Part shown: positions 47,480 to 58,873 of the stretch, one piece after another
How positions within the stretch are numbered: position 1 is the first letter of the stretch
Layout of the letters: each line of letters starts with the position of its first letter
NCBI GenBank assembly: GCA_905221605.1
Contig: CAJNDS010002829.1
Span: 144,501-208,500 of the forward strand
From: Symbiodinium natans
Lineage: Eukaryota > Sar > Dinophyceae > Suessiales > Symbiodiniaceae
Length of the DNA stretch: 64,000 bases
Direction: 5' to 3'
Program-made: the position numbers and the translations under genes
The notes under the pieces: model-generated
Database searches by the model: none
The model's input: only the letters and a program-made list of their open reading frames with translations
Told to the model about the DNA's origin: nothing

Positions 47480-49320
47480 TGCGCATGAGAAGGACTGCCT
47501 TTTTGTCATCTGCCTCCCACTGATCTTACAGCTCTGTTGCAGCTTTGCCGCCGCCCATCATGCCACTCATGCCCTTCAGAGTATTGCCTCAGTTCGTGAT
47601 AACGAGATCTGCCAATCCACAAGACTAACGCAGCCAAGGTGCCAAGCTGTTGGAAGTAGGATTGGGCTTCCTTTCCTAAGCTCGGAGAAATTCTAGCGGA
47701 ATAATTTCACAATAACTCGTGTAACTCGTGTCAAGTTGCCATTTAAGAGGCACGCCATTTGTAAGAACAAACCCCTCCGGTCAAGACTAGCGTGATTCGA
47801 GCCCCTTCAAAGACCCAAAGCCTCGTCAACTCAGTTTCGTCTTCTCCCGATCAAGGCGGCCTTGTCATCGATTGGCTATACAGATACAATGTATCCACAC
47901 ATTTCCACGCTTTGCCCTACACGATACCGGCTGAATCATGCTGAGAATCGCGTCACCTGCCCATCACCATTTTTGTCCATCTGCTTGAACATTTCCTCTG
48001 GCCCAATCCGGCAAACCATAGCAAACCGAGTTCTTCCCCCTTCCCTACCGCCCCACCCTCGCCTCCCCACCGAAAAAAAGCTTGAAAAAAGGTCTCCTTC
48101 GCCTTGGTGAGCGTGTCTCCATCAGCGCCCGGTGGCGATGAGACGCTGGAAATCTCCGTCTCCGTCAGGATCCCATCTCCGTCCTGCGAGCTTCTGCCAA
48201 GACCACAAGGCTTCAGAAGGCTTCAGTGCGCCAACCTGCCACTTACCGTGTTGAGAGGAGATAGCTCCAGGATCAGAACATGAAACCGCCGATTGAGTGG
48301 CTCGGAGTTACGCGACTGCCTACGCAAAAACAGGTTGCAAGCACTCTGGTCTGAACCGACATCCAGGTATCCCGTCCTTCAGCCTGTAGCCTGTACAACA
48401 TTATGAGAGTAGTTTATTTCCGGTACGTGGTTAATAAACACAAACTGCTTCTTAGCAGCATGGTCTGTCAACGTCAGGAGCAACAGGCTGAGAAGGTGCG
48501 ATCGTTCGACACATGAAACATGAACCGTCTCTAAAACTCCTTGTCCATCGCATTGACCATCAGATCTGCCATGGAGCTGCCTGCAGAGCAACTTTGCACG
48601 CGAATGAGGATCAGAAGAACAACAAAGACTTTGTGAGTGCTTCCCCATGTATGAATTTCTCTTCCAGAAAGAAAGCTAAGAACCGGCCACAGCAGCAAGT
48701 CATGCGCGACCTTGCCTAAACTGCTCGGATCCAGATTGTTCAGCGCCGAAGCAGCTGCTTTCGGATCATCTGCAACGAGGCGTGTGAAAGCTCTGGCATC
48801 CGCAGAGGGAGGGAGAGGGAGAGGGAGAGAGAAAGAGAGAGAGAGAGAGAGCGAGAGAGACTACTCTCCTTCCCACTCCGGGCACAGGCACTCTGAGGCC
48901 CAGGCCAGCTGCACCTTTGAATTTGTCTGCAAATGCTGCCAAATCGTCCAGGCCTGGCGTGTGGCCAAGATGGATGATGTCGCGTTTCAAATCACATCTG
49001 TTTCTGATGCATACTGCAACGTGATACATTGTGCTGCAGCAGTGTTGTGGACCGATGCAAACAGCAAAAGCAAGTATCTGCATGTATAGCATGGTTAAAA
49101 CGAAATGCGATTTAGTCAAAGCGCCTCCTGCACCCTTTCCTGCTTTTGGCGCTGCCAGCACTGCTTGAAGCACTGCCAGCACCGGAAATCCTCCGAAGGA
49201 GTGATGCAATATGATGCAATGACCCAAGGACGGACGCGCATCAACCAGCAACAGCACCAAAAACAGTACGACTTACCACCGGCACCACCCATGCCAACAA
49301 AGCCACAATCACAAGCCCGG
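47480..49320. other. Unresolved, with a (GA)n tract
   Basis: A purine tract at 48806-48863 (GGGAGA then GA) interrupts a region where both strands have partly codon-like frames (for example 48900-49080). Three frames look equally plausible there, so I make no gene call. Confidence 0.3.
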
Positions 49321-50340
49321 TACCAACAGGAGCCGTAAAGCCTGGTTAGCCCTAATTAACGTTGCAAAACCCGTCTTAAGCCCTAGTTAGTGCTTCGAAA
49401 AACCTGAGTTTGGCCTCTTTAAAACTCCGTTCGGGCTTCGAAAAACACTTGAAATCTGAGCTAAGGCTTGTGAAACCCTAGTACAACTGTTTGATCACAG
49501 CTATATGAAAGCCTAAAAAAAAATAGGAGCCTGCCTTGAATCGCTGAGTGGGGGCTGAATCAACGTTTAAAAAAAAACTGTAGAACATGCGGGCCCTAAA
49601 AAAGGCTAAACATAAGCCTCAAGGCTTACTAAAGGCTTCTGAGCTTCTGGGGAGCCTCGATGATGTGGGCAAAGCAGTCTTGTGTCAAAGGAGGTTTGAG
49701 ACAAAGCAGGTTGAAGAAAATGGAAGCCATGCTCGGCACACCACATTCTTTGGTTGGGGGCTGGCTTAGTAGCCACAGGCATTGTGGAGATCATCTGCGG
49801 TTGCACAGGGATACTCGATGGCGTTGGGGGGTATCCGGATTTTTGTGTGTTCTCTGGCAGTGGGCACTCCAGCGATGCTCTTCTGCATTCTGGCCTGCTT
49901 TTTGAGACGGTACAGTTCGGCACAGTTGCCCGCCTGAAGCCTCTCTGGCCTGCTCGTTCTTGATGGCTGTTCTGCGCTGCTGTCTGAATTCTGTGCTGCC
50001 TGCTGTGAGCCTGCGGGCTGGAGGCCATATTGCCAAAAATCCGGGATTCGAGTCCTATGCTGCACTCTTTTGCTAGAGACAAGCTAACACACAAACAAAC
50101 CACGGCCCTCTCCTTTCTCTCTTGCACAACCACAAACAAAACCCAAGCTGGGGACGGTGAGCCTCGTGCTAAAGCCCACATTGGAAAAGCTCGATTTGAC
50201 GCACCTTGCAGGCATCACATCTGAGAAGCGCAAAGGGCTATGGAACCCTGCGCTGGCCTGCACAACTGATGCGGATCCAGAAGGAACTTGAATAACGTCT
50301 CTAAGGCACGAGATCTAGATGAAAGATGTGCCGACTGAAT
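49321..50340. other. Decayed repeats; possible dispersed element
   Basis: From 49330 to 49600 the words GAAAAACC, AAGCCCTA and TTCGAAAAAC recur in an imperfect series. Positions 49915-49939 carry a 25-base sequence that recurs at 57214-57238. Frames on both strands are open around 49.6-50.2 kb without splice support. Confidence 0.4.
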
Positions 50341-50357
50341 GAAGCCCTTCCTCTCTG

Positions 50358-50576
50358 TCATGATCTGAGTTTGGTCAGCTGCACGATGTCACCCACAAAA
50401 CTTCTCGAGCCACAAGTTGCACACAGACAGCGAACGTGAGCACATGCTCGCAGGAGATCAAACACAGTATTCGGTGCAGGGATGTGTAGGGAAGTGCACC
50501 CGTAGCCACCATTCCTCAATACGCTCATCACGAGGAGATTGACCACGGCTGCTGCTCCGACTGGCAACGCCACGAC
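50358..50576 (-). CDS. Possible terminal exon, frame ambiguous
   Basis: After an acceptor ATGTGTGCCAAG+G the minus strand is open for 72 codons to TGA, with VVALPVGAAAVVNLLVMSVL and HVRCLCATCGSRSFVGDIVQ (a CxxC pair). A second frame over the first half (RSSSRGQSPRDERIEEWW) is equally protein-like. I cannot decide between them. Confidence 0.3.
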   Translation of the reverse strand, partial: VVALPVGAAAVVNLLVMSVLRNGGYGCTSLHIPAPNTVFDLLRACAHVRCLCATCGSRSFVGDIVQLTKLRS

Positions 50577-51179
50577 CTTGGCACACATCGGCAAATTCAC
50601 CCCCCGCTGAACCCCGCAGAACTCCGAACAAACCGGCTATTCCTAGTTTCCGTGCAAGGGCTCACAAGGTCCATCCCTCTGAAACCCTTCACTCCATGAC
50701 TTGCCCAGACTCCCCACACTCTCTAGAGGCACCGCACAAGCACTGCAAAGCCCTGCACAAGTATTCAAGGCGAGCGACGGCTCTCTGCCCGCACAGACAC
50801 TGAACTGCTGCTCCTTTGTCCACAAGGCTTGCGCATACTTCGTTATTGACAGATCCGTTGGACATGTGGATCCTAGAAGGCAAGTGGAAGGGTAGCTAGA
50901 GTCGGATTGTGTAGAGCTGCACTACGCAGATTGAAGGCATTGCATGCGACGGGGAAGGGGGGGCGGGTGGCAAGTTGCCGGTTGAGCTCTGTAAGGGACA
51001 ATGCAGACGCCGAGGATTGATATCAGCACGCTAGGACTATTGTAGAAGTGGGCTGGGCTAAACTGGATCATGGCACGAGATATGCAAAATACCCTGCATC
51101 GATTGCATTGAGTTTGAAACACGCGCTTAGTAGCGTAACTCTGCATTTGCAGAATCTGGGATGCACTATACACGTTCAA

Positions 51180-51662
51180 CTAGGCTTCCTCTTCAAAGGG
51201 GTGCTGAGGAGTGCTTGTTGCTAAAACAGTGCCGGCACAGGCTTCACAAGGGCCTTGATTCTTCTGCATGCGGTCCCCACTGCGCAGCCGAGGTGAAGGC
51301 CCATTCACGCCGCTGATGCTGCTGACACTGTTCCGCGACCGTGACCCGGCACGAACAGCTTCGTAGCTGGTCTTACTCCTCCATCGGGGACAGATCGCAC
51401 GCAAATGAAAATACATAGCGTCTCAATTTGCAGGCCTGCTCGTGTTTGGCCAGAAAGTGCATTCCTGCATTTCCTGGCAGCAAACCCACCAAATCTTTGC
51501 AATGCCTGGATTGGGTACGTCTGGATGTCGATACATTGGGAATCTGGCGCCGAGTTCAGGATACCAGAGAGAGGTTTCTACAGGCTCGTCAGGCAACGCA
51601 ATGTCGCTTACAACAGATTCGTAAACCGCACCCCAGACTTTGTTATCGGCATAGTTGTGGAA
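51180..51662 (-). CDS. Last two exons of an unrecognised gene
   Basis: Exon 51662-51490 (phase 0 to 2, GTGGGT donor) encodes NKVWGAVYESVVSDIALPDE and TSLWYPELGARFPMYRHPDV. A 111-nt intron follows. The terminal exon 51378-51180 (acceptor GATGGAG+G) encodes SKTSYEAVRAGSRSRNSVSS and a flexible Ser/Gly/Pro-rich region, ending STPQHPFEEEA and TAG. The first exon looks like a folded domain and the second like a disordered tail with a CEAC motif. The start of the first exon is approximate. The overlapping plus frame 51405-51716 is taken as a shadow. Confidence 0.6.
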
Positions 51663-52002
51663 CTAACGGTTCGGCGCATGAACTTCACTGGCCCGTTCAA
51701 AGACCCAACAACATAGCCTCAAGGTCGGTCACTTGAAGGAGTTGTCCTTCCTCGCCGGCTTTGCCCGGCAATTAACGCTTGTTTCATCGGGAACCCACTC
51801 TCTCCAGAGACTGAAACCCCGCAGCATCATGCCGTTGAGATGTCCTTTCAACGCGTTCTAGGATGGTGAACTAACAGCTCAAACCAGAACATACCAGAAT
51901 ACCACCGGCCTGCTTTTCCCGAGCAAGTTGCCTGCAAAGCAAACCACTGCCACACAGAAGTCAAGAGCACGCCTAGCACTTTTAGCTGAAGCAGACCTGT
52001 AC

Positions 52003-52293
52003 CCGGAACAGTATGCAAATCGTTGTCATAGAGCATCTGGAAACGACACCGAGACTTGGTGCAATCGAGGTGCTCTACTTGGAACTCATGTTGCCGAGAG
52101 CGCCTCCAGGCAATGTTCACCCTCCTAAAGATCCGAGCATGGTGTCCGTGAATCCTGTGATACACAGCAAGGTGTCTGTCGCACCGCTTCCTGCCTCTTC
52201 TGCAGGAGTTCCAGCTCCCTCTCTAAGTGGCTTCGCAAGTCCTGAAGGCAAGCCACCGAACTCAAGCCCTTCAGTGCGAAAACACTGGTCGTC
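52003..52293 (-). CDS. Two coiled-coil exons, unknown gene
   Basis: Exon 52293-52185 follows GGCCCTCAG+G and encodes CLQDLRSHLERELELLQKRQ, a clear coiled-coil heptad pattern, then a GT donor. Exon 52084-52003 encodes FQVEHLDCTKSRCRFQMLYD and NDLHTVP before GTACAG. Phases agree (0). An alternative second exon from 52135 would end after EGEHCLEALSAT. Borders outside these two exons are not known. Confidence 0.5.
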
Positions 52294-52389
52294 CTGAGGG
52301 CCCTTGTAGCTGGCCTGCAGGCGACATGCCCGAAGCAGTTTAATTCGGCATCCGATTATGGTGGTCTCGGGGAAAGGCAATGTCATTAC

Positions 52390-52960
52390 GCAAGAACTTC
52401 TGCCCCCTCCCCTGGCTCATCTCTTTGGTCACGGTGTCTATGGAGCTCCTACAGTACCGGTGACCGCCATCAACAAGCAGAGACGGTCAGATTATGGAGT
52501 TTAAGAGGATAACCGCATGACACTGTACAATGCCGCTATGGCGTGGAGTAGGGTGTGCGTGGGGTGGCTTAGGACTGAAGTATTTCGTCCAATAATGTCC
52601 AATACCAGCCTGGCTAGCATACATGCAGTTGCCATAATCGGGAACCATACGACTGCAACACAAACATCACCAATGACAATCCGTGGCATGGTCATGCCTG
52701 CCAGCGCTCGCGCTCCAGCCTTGATTGCTTTCATGTGCTTTCATGTGGCTGTGCAACGACCCTTCATGATCTGCAGACTGTGCAGCACGAGTAGGGTCGG
52801 AAGCACGCTTACTCGTAACGGTCTTGCGTTGCTTGCCTGCGGTTCTCCTTGCTTCAGTCAACATACTTAGCTGAAATTTGGTCTCTCTTCAAACCGTCTG
52901 ATGTCTTGAGAGGGATTGCAAAACCGCGCTTGGTTGTGACTTTGCTTGGTGTTTTTTTCA
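52390..52960. other. Unresolved, possible membrane-segment frame
   Basis: A minus-strand frame 52734-52501 contains VVWFPIMATACMLARLVLDI, which could span a membrane, but nearby splice-like signals allow several readings. I make no gene call. Confidence 0.25.
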
Positions 52961-52964
52961 ATAT

Positions 52965-53235
52965 GCAGGCTTCCCAGCATTTCCCAGCATTTCCCAGCCA
53001 AAACCATCTCTCCGTTTAGGGATGCCTCAGGGCTTGCCACGCATTTCTGCAAGTCTAACGTTTTGCCACCCCGCTCTGCCAAACAGATGCTTTTAGGGCT
53101 CAGGCGTTGTCCCCAAACACCTCCGTTTTGGGGCTTAGGGCTTGCCACCCAACACCTCCTTTCAGTTTAGGGTTCAAGTTTTGCCACGCAACATGCTTTC
53201 TTGACTGGGTTTTGGGTTTGCCACATCTCTCTTTC
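52965..53235. repeat. Decayed tandem repeat (TTTAGGG...TTGCCAC)
   Basis: Three ATTTCCCAGC units are followed by four or five diverged units containing TTTAGGG or TTAGGGC and TTGCCACnC. The telomere-like heptamer is incidental to the unit. Confidence 0.6.
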
Positions 53236-53298
53236 TAGCCAACATATATCCTGTTTGTAGTCCTTTAGGATCTTTAAGAGTTGCTCGACATGAGTCTT

Positions 53299-55107
53299 TC
53301 AGATTCCAATGGGCTCTTCCAGCCAATCTGTAGGTCGAAGGCCCCTCCAGCAGCCCATGGGCGAGGAGGAGCAGACACTCGAAGTGCGCACCATAACAAA
53401 GAAGAAGGAACACGACGAACAGAGAGAAAAAGAGATAAAACGAGAGTGGCAGCAAACTCCACAGCTCCCACCGAGCCGCTGCCAACGCATCTGCTCTTCC
53501 GCTTCGATCTGCTGCTGACGCCGCATCTGCTCGCCCAGGCGGTCCTCTGGCCAAGATCCCGCGAGACCCAAGAAACGTCCGAGATAGAACCCATCGAGCC
53601 TTAGGGCTTCGAGCGAACGTTTCGGGAGGCATATGGCGACGGCGAACTCCTGGAGTTTAGAACTTTTGGGATTTGGCTTATTTCTGCTCCCAGAGGCTTT
53701 TGGGATTTGGCTTATTTCTGCTCCCAGAGGCCTGGTGTCGTTCACGACGGGCCGCAGCATCCTCGTAGAGCTCCTCGTGCTTGGGCGGCGATCGTGGCCT
53801 GGAAAACAGGGCACCATGTTTAGGCCATTCTAGGGCGCTAGGCTCACTGGGCTCGGATGTTCACTGCGATCTCAATCTGCCTGGACGGGGATCTGGATGA
53901 ACTCACTCCGGGCAGGCTCATCATCTTGCCCTCGCATGGTGCTGAAGGGCTGAAAAGTGGGCTTGTGCTTGAAGACTTGCGACTTGGGACGGCCTGCAAG
54001 CCCTGTAAGCCAAATGGAGTGCTCCGAAAGCTCGCATCAGGACACATAACTTCCTGAGCGGGCACCAAAGGGATGAAGGGATCATTGCAGCGAAGCATCA
54101 ACATCACAAACACGTCTTGTACCTTCCGTGCGATCTGCCATCCCTCATTATCCCGCAAGACGTATATCACTTTGTGCACAAGAGATGGGCCGTCGCACGA
54201 ATGCTCATGCTCACCGAAGCACAAACTGAGGGACTGGCCTTGAAATTGTTGAAGTTGGTTTGAAGTGCTGCGCGGTCCCTGTGGCGGTCCGCCACTAGTG
54301 GGGGCGTAGCATCTGACATGGGGGTGCAAGGCAGGGTAGGTGCTGATGCAAGCATTGGGTTGTGCGGGGTAGCAGTGGAGCCAACTAGTGTGGACATGCT
54401 GCCAACTGCTGCTGGCAAGCTGGGCTCTGGGAATTTGATTGCAGGTGGATCTGTGGTGGACTCCTGTCCATCAAGCAGGGTGGCTGTGCTTGTTTCAACT
54501 GCAGGCCCTGAATCCCCATTCGGGGGATCCAGAGTCCTGGCAGTGTCGCTGGGGCTTCTTCTTGCCGACTGCTGCGCAAGAAGAGAGCTTTTTGCTGGGG
54601 CTTCGGAAGCTCTGGGTGGAGAATGTGTAGAGACTGGAGTAGGCCAGTCGGGTGGAAGCTGAGGAACAGCTGCAGCCATCAGCCTGTGTTCAGCAGCTAG
54701 TACCAAAAGTATGTCTAGACTGTTTAGTTGAGTACTTTTTCAATCACTGTCACGCTCCTTGTCGATGCACTGTACAGATCAGACACACTGCAAGGCCCTG
54801 GTCATGAGCCTGCTGTTGTCCTCTTTGGGGTCTCGTTGGCTTGTGGACATCCACCGGAGTCAAATCTGCATGGTTCTGGTTTAAAGAGGATGCTGCAGGA
54901 AGCCCCAGGAAAAATTGCCCAATTGAATTCCGGGACTTGCCCCCAATTCTGGCAAAAATCACAGCAATGAGCGATCGTGGGGATGGTCTTGGAACGTCTA
55001 GGAGCATTGCTGTTTTGATTCAGGCTGCGAAGATCTGGCTTTGCAGTCACATCCGAAGACGCAGATTCGATTTGAGATGCTTTACAAATGTCTTCACTTT
55101 CTGCCAT
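53299..55107 (-). CDS. Complete seven-exon gene, unknown 343-residue protein
   Basis: Exons: 55107-54963, 54696-54296, 54233-54123, 54053-53848, 53798-53732, 53544-53472 and 53327-53299. Lengths sum to 1032 nt (344 codons with stop), with phase agreement throughout. The ATG at 55107 has an in-frame stop four codons upstream, supporting this start. Five introns are GT-AG; the fifth (53545-53731) is GC-AG. The N terminus is MAESEDICKASQIESASSDV. The second exon is a long Ser/Thr/Pro/Ala-rich disordered region. Exon 3 has a folded-looking HKVIYVLRDNEGWQIARK. Exon 4 is Ser-rich with SRQIEIAVNIRA. Exons 5-6 form a coiled coil (KHEELYEDAAARRERHQ, RLGEQMRRQQQIEAEEQMRW). The end is WLEEPIGI. The exon 2/3 border is the weakest join. 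No family is recognised. Confidence 0.65.
53664..53731. repeat. Perfect 34-bp tandem duplication at a splice site
   Basis: The 34-base unit at 53664-53697 is repeated exactly at 53698-53731. Its edge coincides with the GC 5' splice site of the intron 53545-53731, so the first bases of the intron are present twice. Confidence 0.93.
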
Positions 55108-55119
55108 CAAAATCGATCA

Positions 55120-55900
55120 ATGTTAACAGTCGCCGAGACAAAGTGTTCCTGCCTCTTTCTTGCATTTGAGCCAGTGCTCCCTGACGCACACTTGCGCACT
55201 TCCATAGCACCCCGACTGCAAGTTTCAGCTGGAGCTGTTTGAAGACACATGGATTTAAGCCTCCGTGGCTGAGCCGAGGCTCCACTCTTATAATTGGGTT
55301 TAGCCATTTCCCAACCAACCATGCAATAAACAAAGGAACATCCAGGATGAGCAAAGTACAGCAAGTAGGGACGCACAAGAAATCAGAGTTTCGGTCAGCT
55401 TCGGTCCTGGTGAGAGGCACCGCGCTGTGAGGCGGAGGAAGAGGCCCGGCGGCGGAAGCTGTGGAAGCACTGCGAGAAGCAGGGCTGTCCTGCTGGCAAG
55501 CGCGCTGGGCCCCTTTCTCTCACTTTCGGCTTTTTCGACATTTCTGCATATTCTTACATATGGCTGCATATTGCTGCATCACTGCTCTGCCGGCTTTCAG
55601 GCCTGGCCTGCCCTGGATTGGCGGGAGCATCTTGGAACACAAAGACGATGGGAGAAAGGAGTTCATGCAGCCAGAATGAGAATCGCGATCGAAGCAACTC
55701 ATTGCTTTCCGCGTTGAGTATGGTTGTGCAGTATATAAGGCAAGCGTCTCAGCATTGTTTAATCATTTTGGGCATGTGGTGCTAGCTGAGTGGCCAGAGT
55801 CCACCTTGCCCTGGCGTAAGAGCAGGCTCGCCTGAGCAGCATCACAGCAGCGCTGGTCATGTGCCGGGGCAGGTGGGTGGGTGGGTTCAGTGACCCACAT
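55120..55900. other. Probable promoter/leader side of the 53299-55107 gene and spacer
   Basis: Nothing with gene character is certain. A minus frame (55094-55420) reaches to just upstream of the ATG at 55107 but is in another frame, and a codon-like part (KQLQLKLAVGVLWK) could belong to a neighbouring exon. No TATA-like or other promoter motif can be defended. Confidence 0.3.
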
Positions 55901-55919
55901 AATACCGACCCACCCCCAG

Positions 55920-56151
55920 TGCACAGAGCAAATCTCTCAACAGCTAAGCAGTTCATCAGGAACGCGCCTGCTCCAGTGTCTTGCCAAACTCACTCAAAAG
56001 GACAGCACTCCTGGTTGGGACACCCACTTGCCGATTACAGAAGACTACGGCCACCTGAAAGACATCATGCGGCAGATTGTGGCAGCCGAGGCGCTCCATC
56101 GCAGAGCCCTTCAGCTCTCTGCTCGGCAACTCCTGTCGCATCTGCAGAAAT
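55920..56151 (+). CDS. Internal exon, plus-strand gene of unknown function
   Basis: This 232-nt exon follows an acceptor CCACCCCCAG and ends at GT (AAAT then GTGCAA), phase 0 to 1. It encodes CTEQISQQLSSSSGTRLLQC and ITEDYGHLKDIMRQIVAAEA, then LHRRALQLSARQLLSHLQK. This is a helix-rich, clearly codon-like peptide. A likely next exon begins at 56303 after a CCTCCTCCTCTGACCTGAG acceptor (KRSRKSESSNVHSFRTSF) in matching phase. Three AAATTTCCC units (56157-56180) sit just inside the intron. Confidence 0.55.
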
Positions 56152-56399
56152 GTGCAAATTTCCCAAATTTCCCAAATTTCCCTGTCGAAATCTGCCGAAG
56201 GATGCGAGCTGGGTGCTGATACTCGAGTACTGCAGAGGCCGCGGCTGCCGTGGAAGCTGCAGACTGGGTTCGCGTTTTGGAGTCCTCCTCCTCTGACCTG
56301 AGGCAAGCGATCACGGAAGTCTGAATCTTCAAATGTCCACAGCTTTCGAACATCTTTTACGCAAGCTCTCGTACGATCTCGGCGCATCTCGGCGCCTCC

Positions 56400-57760
56400 A
56401 GGAGCTTTGAGGGGCGCCGGCCTCCTTGCAGTTTCAATGCTTCCACAGTGCTTCCACAGTGCTTCCAGAGTGATTCCAGAGTGATTCTGTTCTGCGCCGT
56501 GCCTTGCATCTGCTGGCTCCACCGCCACCTGCCTGTACAGGACCTGCCTGCACAGGACCTGCCAAGTCTGAGGAGTCATGTCAAATCGAGTGAACGGCAA
56601 AAGGTGCAGATGCCAAGGGAGACTCCGCTCGAAAGTAAACTCGTCTGCCGGCAAGCTCACTCCGGTTCGCCCGCCCCGGTTCGTCCGGTTTTGTACACAG
56701 CAAGATGCATTCCCAGTGTGTCACGATATGCCACAGCTGCATCTGAACAATCACAAGCGTGCTGCATGAAAGATGCGCAAGACTTGAGGTGCAAAGGGGG
56801 CCAACGAAACCTGCCCCACAGCAGAGTTCAAGAGTTCGTCCAGTCAGAACGTGTGGATGCTCGACGTGCGAAGCTGGCGGGAACTCAAGCAAGAGTGCAC
56901 GCAAGCAAGCATGGTCGAGAGATGCAAGTAACTCTGCAAGCAAGCACACATGCACGAATGCAAGCACGGGTCACCAAGAGTATTGATCAATTCCAACCCC
57001 TATTTCTTGCGATCCTTTCAAGTTACAAAAAACTGTCACCGTACCACTTCGGTCGACCATCCAAAACCCAAGTCGACTTTCGAGGCACCCGAGGCTCCAG
57101 AAGTTCCCCGCATCCCCTGCAGACGATGTCTGCGCTGGAACAACCAAATTACATGCCAGCAATTTGGCCCCCCCCCCCCCGGCCGACTGAAGCTTGCTGG
57201 TTGCGTAGGCCACGTTCTGGCACAGTTGCCCGCCTGAAAGTTCCCTGGTCGCCATTTTCGAGGCCCCATTCTGATCACGTTGCACTGCGCTGCCTGAGGC
57301 TGCCTGAGGCTGCCTGAGGCTGCCTGAGGCTGCCTGAGGCTGCCTGTTGCTCGTTTGCTGCCTTGGGCTGCTGTCCAGAGCTCTGCGTTTCCCTTTCGCA
57401 CGCTGTCTGCTCATGTCGGCTATCCGGAAACATGGAACAACCACCTGTTGGGTGGGGAACAAGCATAGCAGGCCTAGCTTCGTTTGCTCCATCGGCGTTT
57501 GAGAAAGGCTTCGGTGGACAGCAAGGTTGTTTACTGGTTTTGCAGTTGCTTCACCTGTTGCCTTTCCGGCCTGTCGTTGAGTCTCTGGATTGCTTGCTTT
57601 GCTGAAGTTGCATTCCACCACCCTTGCCAGCGGCTGTCCTGTGGCTGTACTGCCCTGCTGCTCGCCTGCTGTCCTGGGCTTGGACTTACTTTCGTGTGAT
57701 TCACATGGGATTTTGACCACTTCGTTATCCTGAGAAGGTGCCACACACTAGTTTCCAAAC
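56400..57760. other. Interval open on both strands, no clear gene
   Basis: A 289-codon plus frame (56448-57317) and a 257-codon minus frame (57744-56971) overlap. Neither shows splice signals, a domain or consistent codon preference, and part is a 10-bp repeat. It may be an old mobile element or a genuine exon on one strand. Confidence 0.3.
57287..57346. repeat. 10-bp minisatellite (GCTGCCTGAG)x5-6
   Basis: Five perfect GCTGCCTGAG units and one variant are visible. Confidence 0.95.
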
Positions 57761-57769
57761 ATCCGCTAA

Positions 57770-58870
57770 TCACATGAACATCACAAAAGCTCCAGCAAAC
57801 ATGCTAGCTCTGCCCGTGGCAGGACTTATCTTGCCCATCACCTTCGAAGCGACTCTGGGTTCAGACGTGACACAGTTGAGTGGCGAGGTACTCCAAACTC
57901 TGGGTTTGGAAAAGCTTAGGCTTGGACTGCTGCTTGGATGACCGGTGGCGAAGATCTCGAATCGGATTTTGCTGAGCTCTCCATGCCCAGACAATGACCC
58001 CGCGCCGCTGCCAGTTCTTGAGGCGCACCTGTGCAAGCTGCCAAATCATGAGCCCAATAGCTGGACGACACCGCAAAGCTACCAGCACGTCCCAAGCCAA
58101 ACCGTGCAGCCCAGAAGCTCATGCCAGGCACGCACGTTTGCCAGGGAACGGCCGATGCCGGCCGTACGACTGCCCAGTTTGAGACCTGTGGCAACCATGT
58201 GCACCTAATGAACCATGATTTCGGCACTGCGCATCCCAAAACTTGCCGGCGTTGTAAGGGATTTGGCAAAGCACACGCAAAATCGTCATATTGCACAACA
58301 TCCATACGTGCAAAATACACTACCACGGCTTGTTTGCTTACAACCTGCTTCTCTGCATTTCGCAAGCATTCCTTGCAGTGTGTTTGGCTCATCCGGTCGA
58401 CAGACAGTCCACTACTTACCCACGCGCTCTAAACCGGCAAGCAGAGCAGCACGCTTCGCTCCATGTTATTCGCGGCGAGACAGTCCAGGTCGGGTCAGCC
58501 GGGTTTTGCGGGGAGATGCGGAGAGCAAGTCCCGCAGGCGTAGATCTGGACACCCACGCGCTGTGCGGACTGGACACAGTGATGCGGAATACTCCAAAAA
58601 AACACTCAAGGCCCGCAAGAACCCAGAGAGACAAGTCAAGATCCGACGGGAACACAGTGAAGCGTGACTTGTTGAGTTATCTGTCCCAAGGGAACGTCGT
58701 TCCGGCATCTTCTGGCAAACTCCGCAGAAGTGACAGACTTGGCCCCTGCTCAGCCCGTCGGCTATGGTATTGAGACAGTCTGGAACGCGCTCGATGTCGG
58801 CGAAAAGCCGGAACCAGAAACCAGTGTGCCGCGGCAAAAACGGAGACAGGCCCGCAGCAAGAGACAGGCC
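57770..58870. other. Unresolved
   Basis: Several frames on both strands are partly codon-like (for example a basic plus frame at 58450-58665) but I could not find a consistent exon set. Confidence 0.25.
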
Positions 58871-58873
58871 CTT

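Noticed and set aside
51405..51716. 103-codon plus frame
   Set aside because: It overlaps the minus-strand exons 51180-51662, whose splice signals and phase fit are better.
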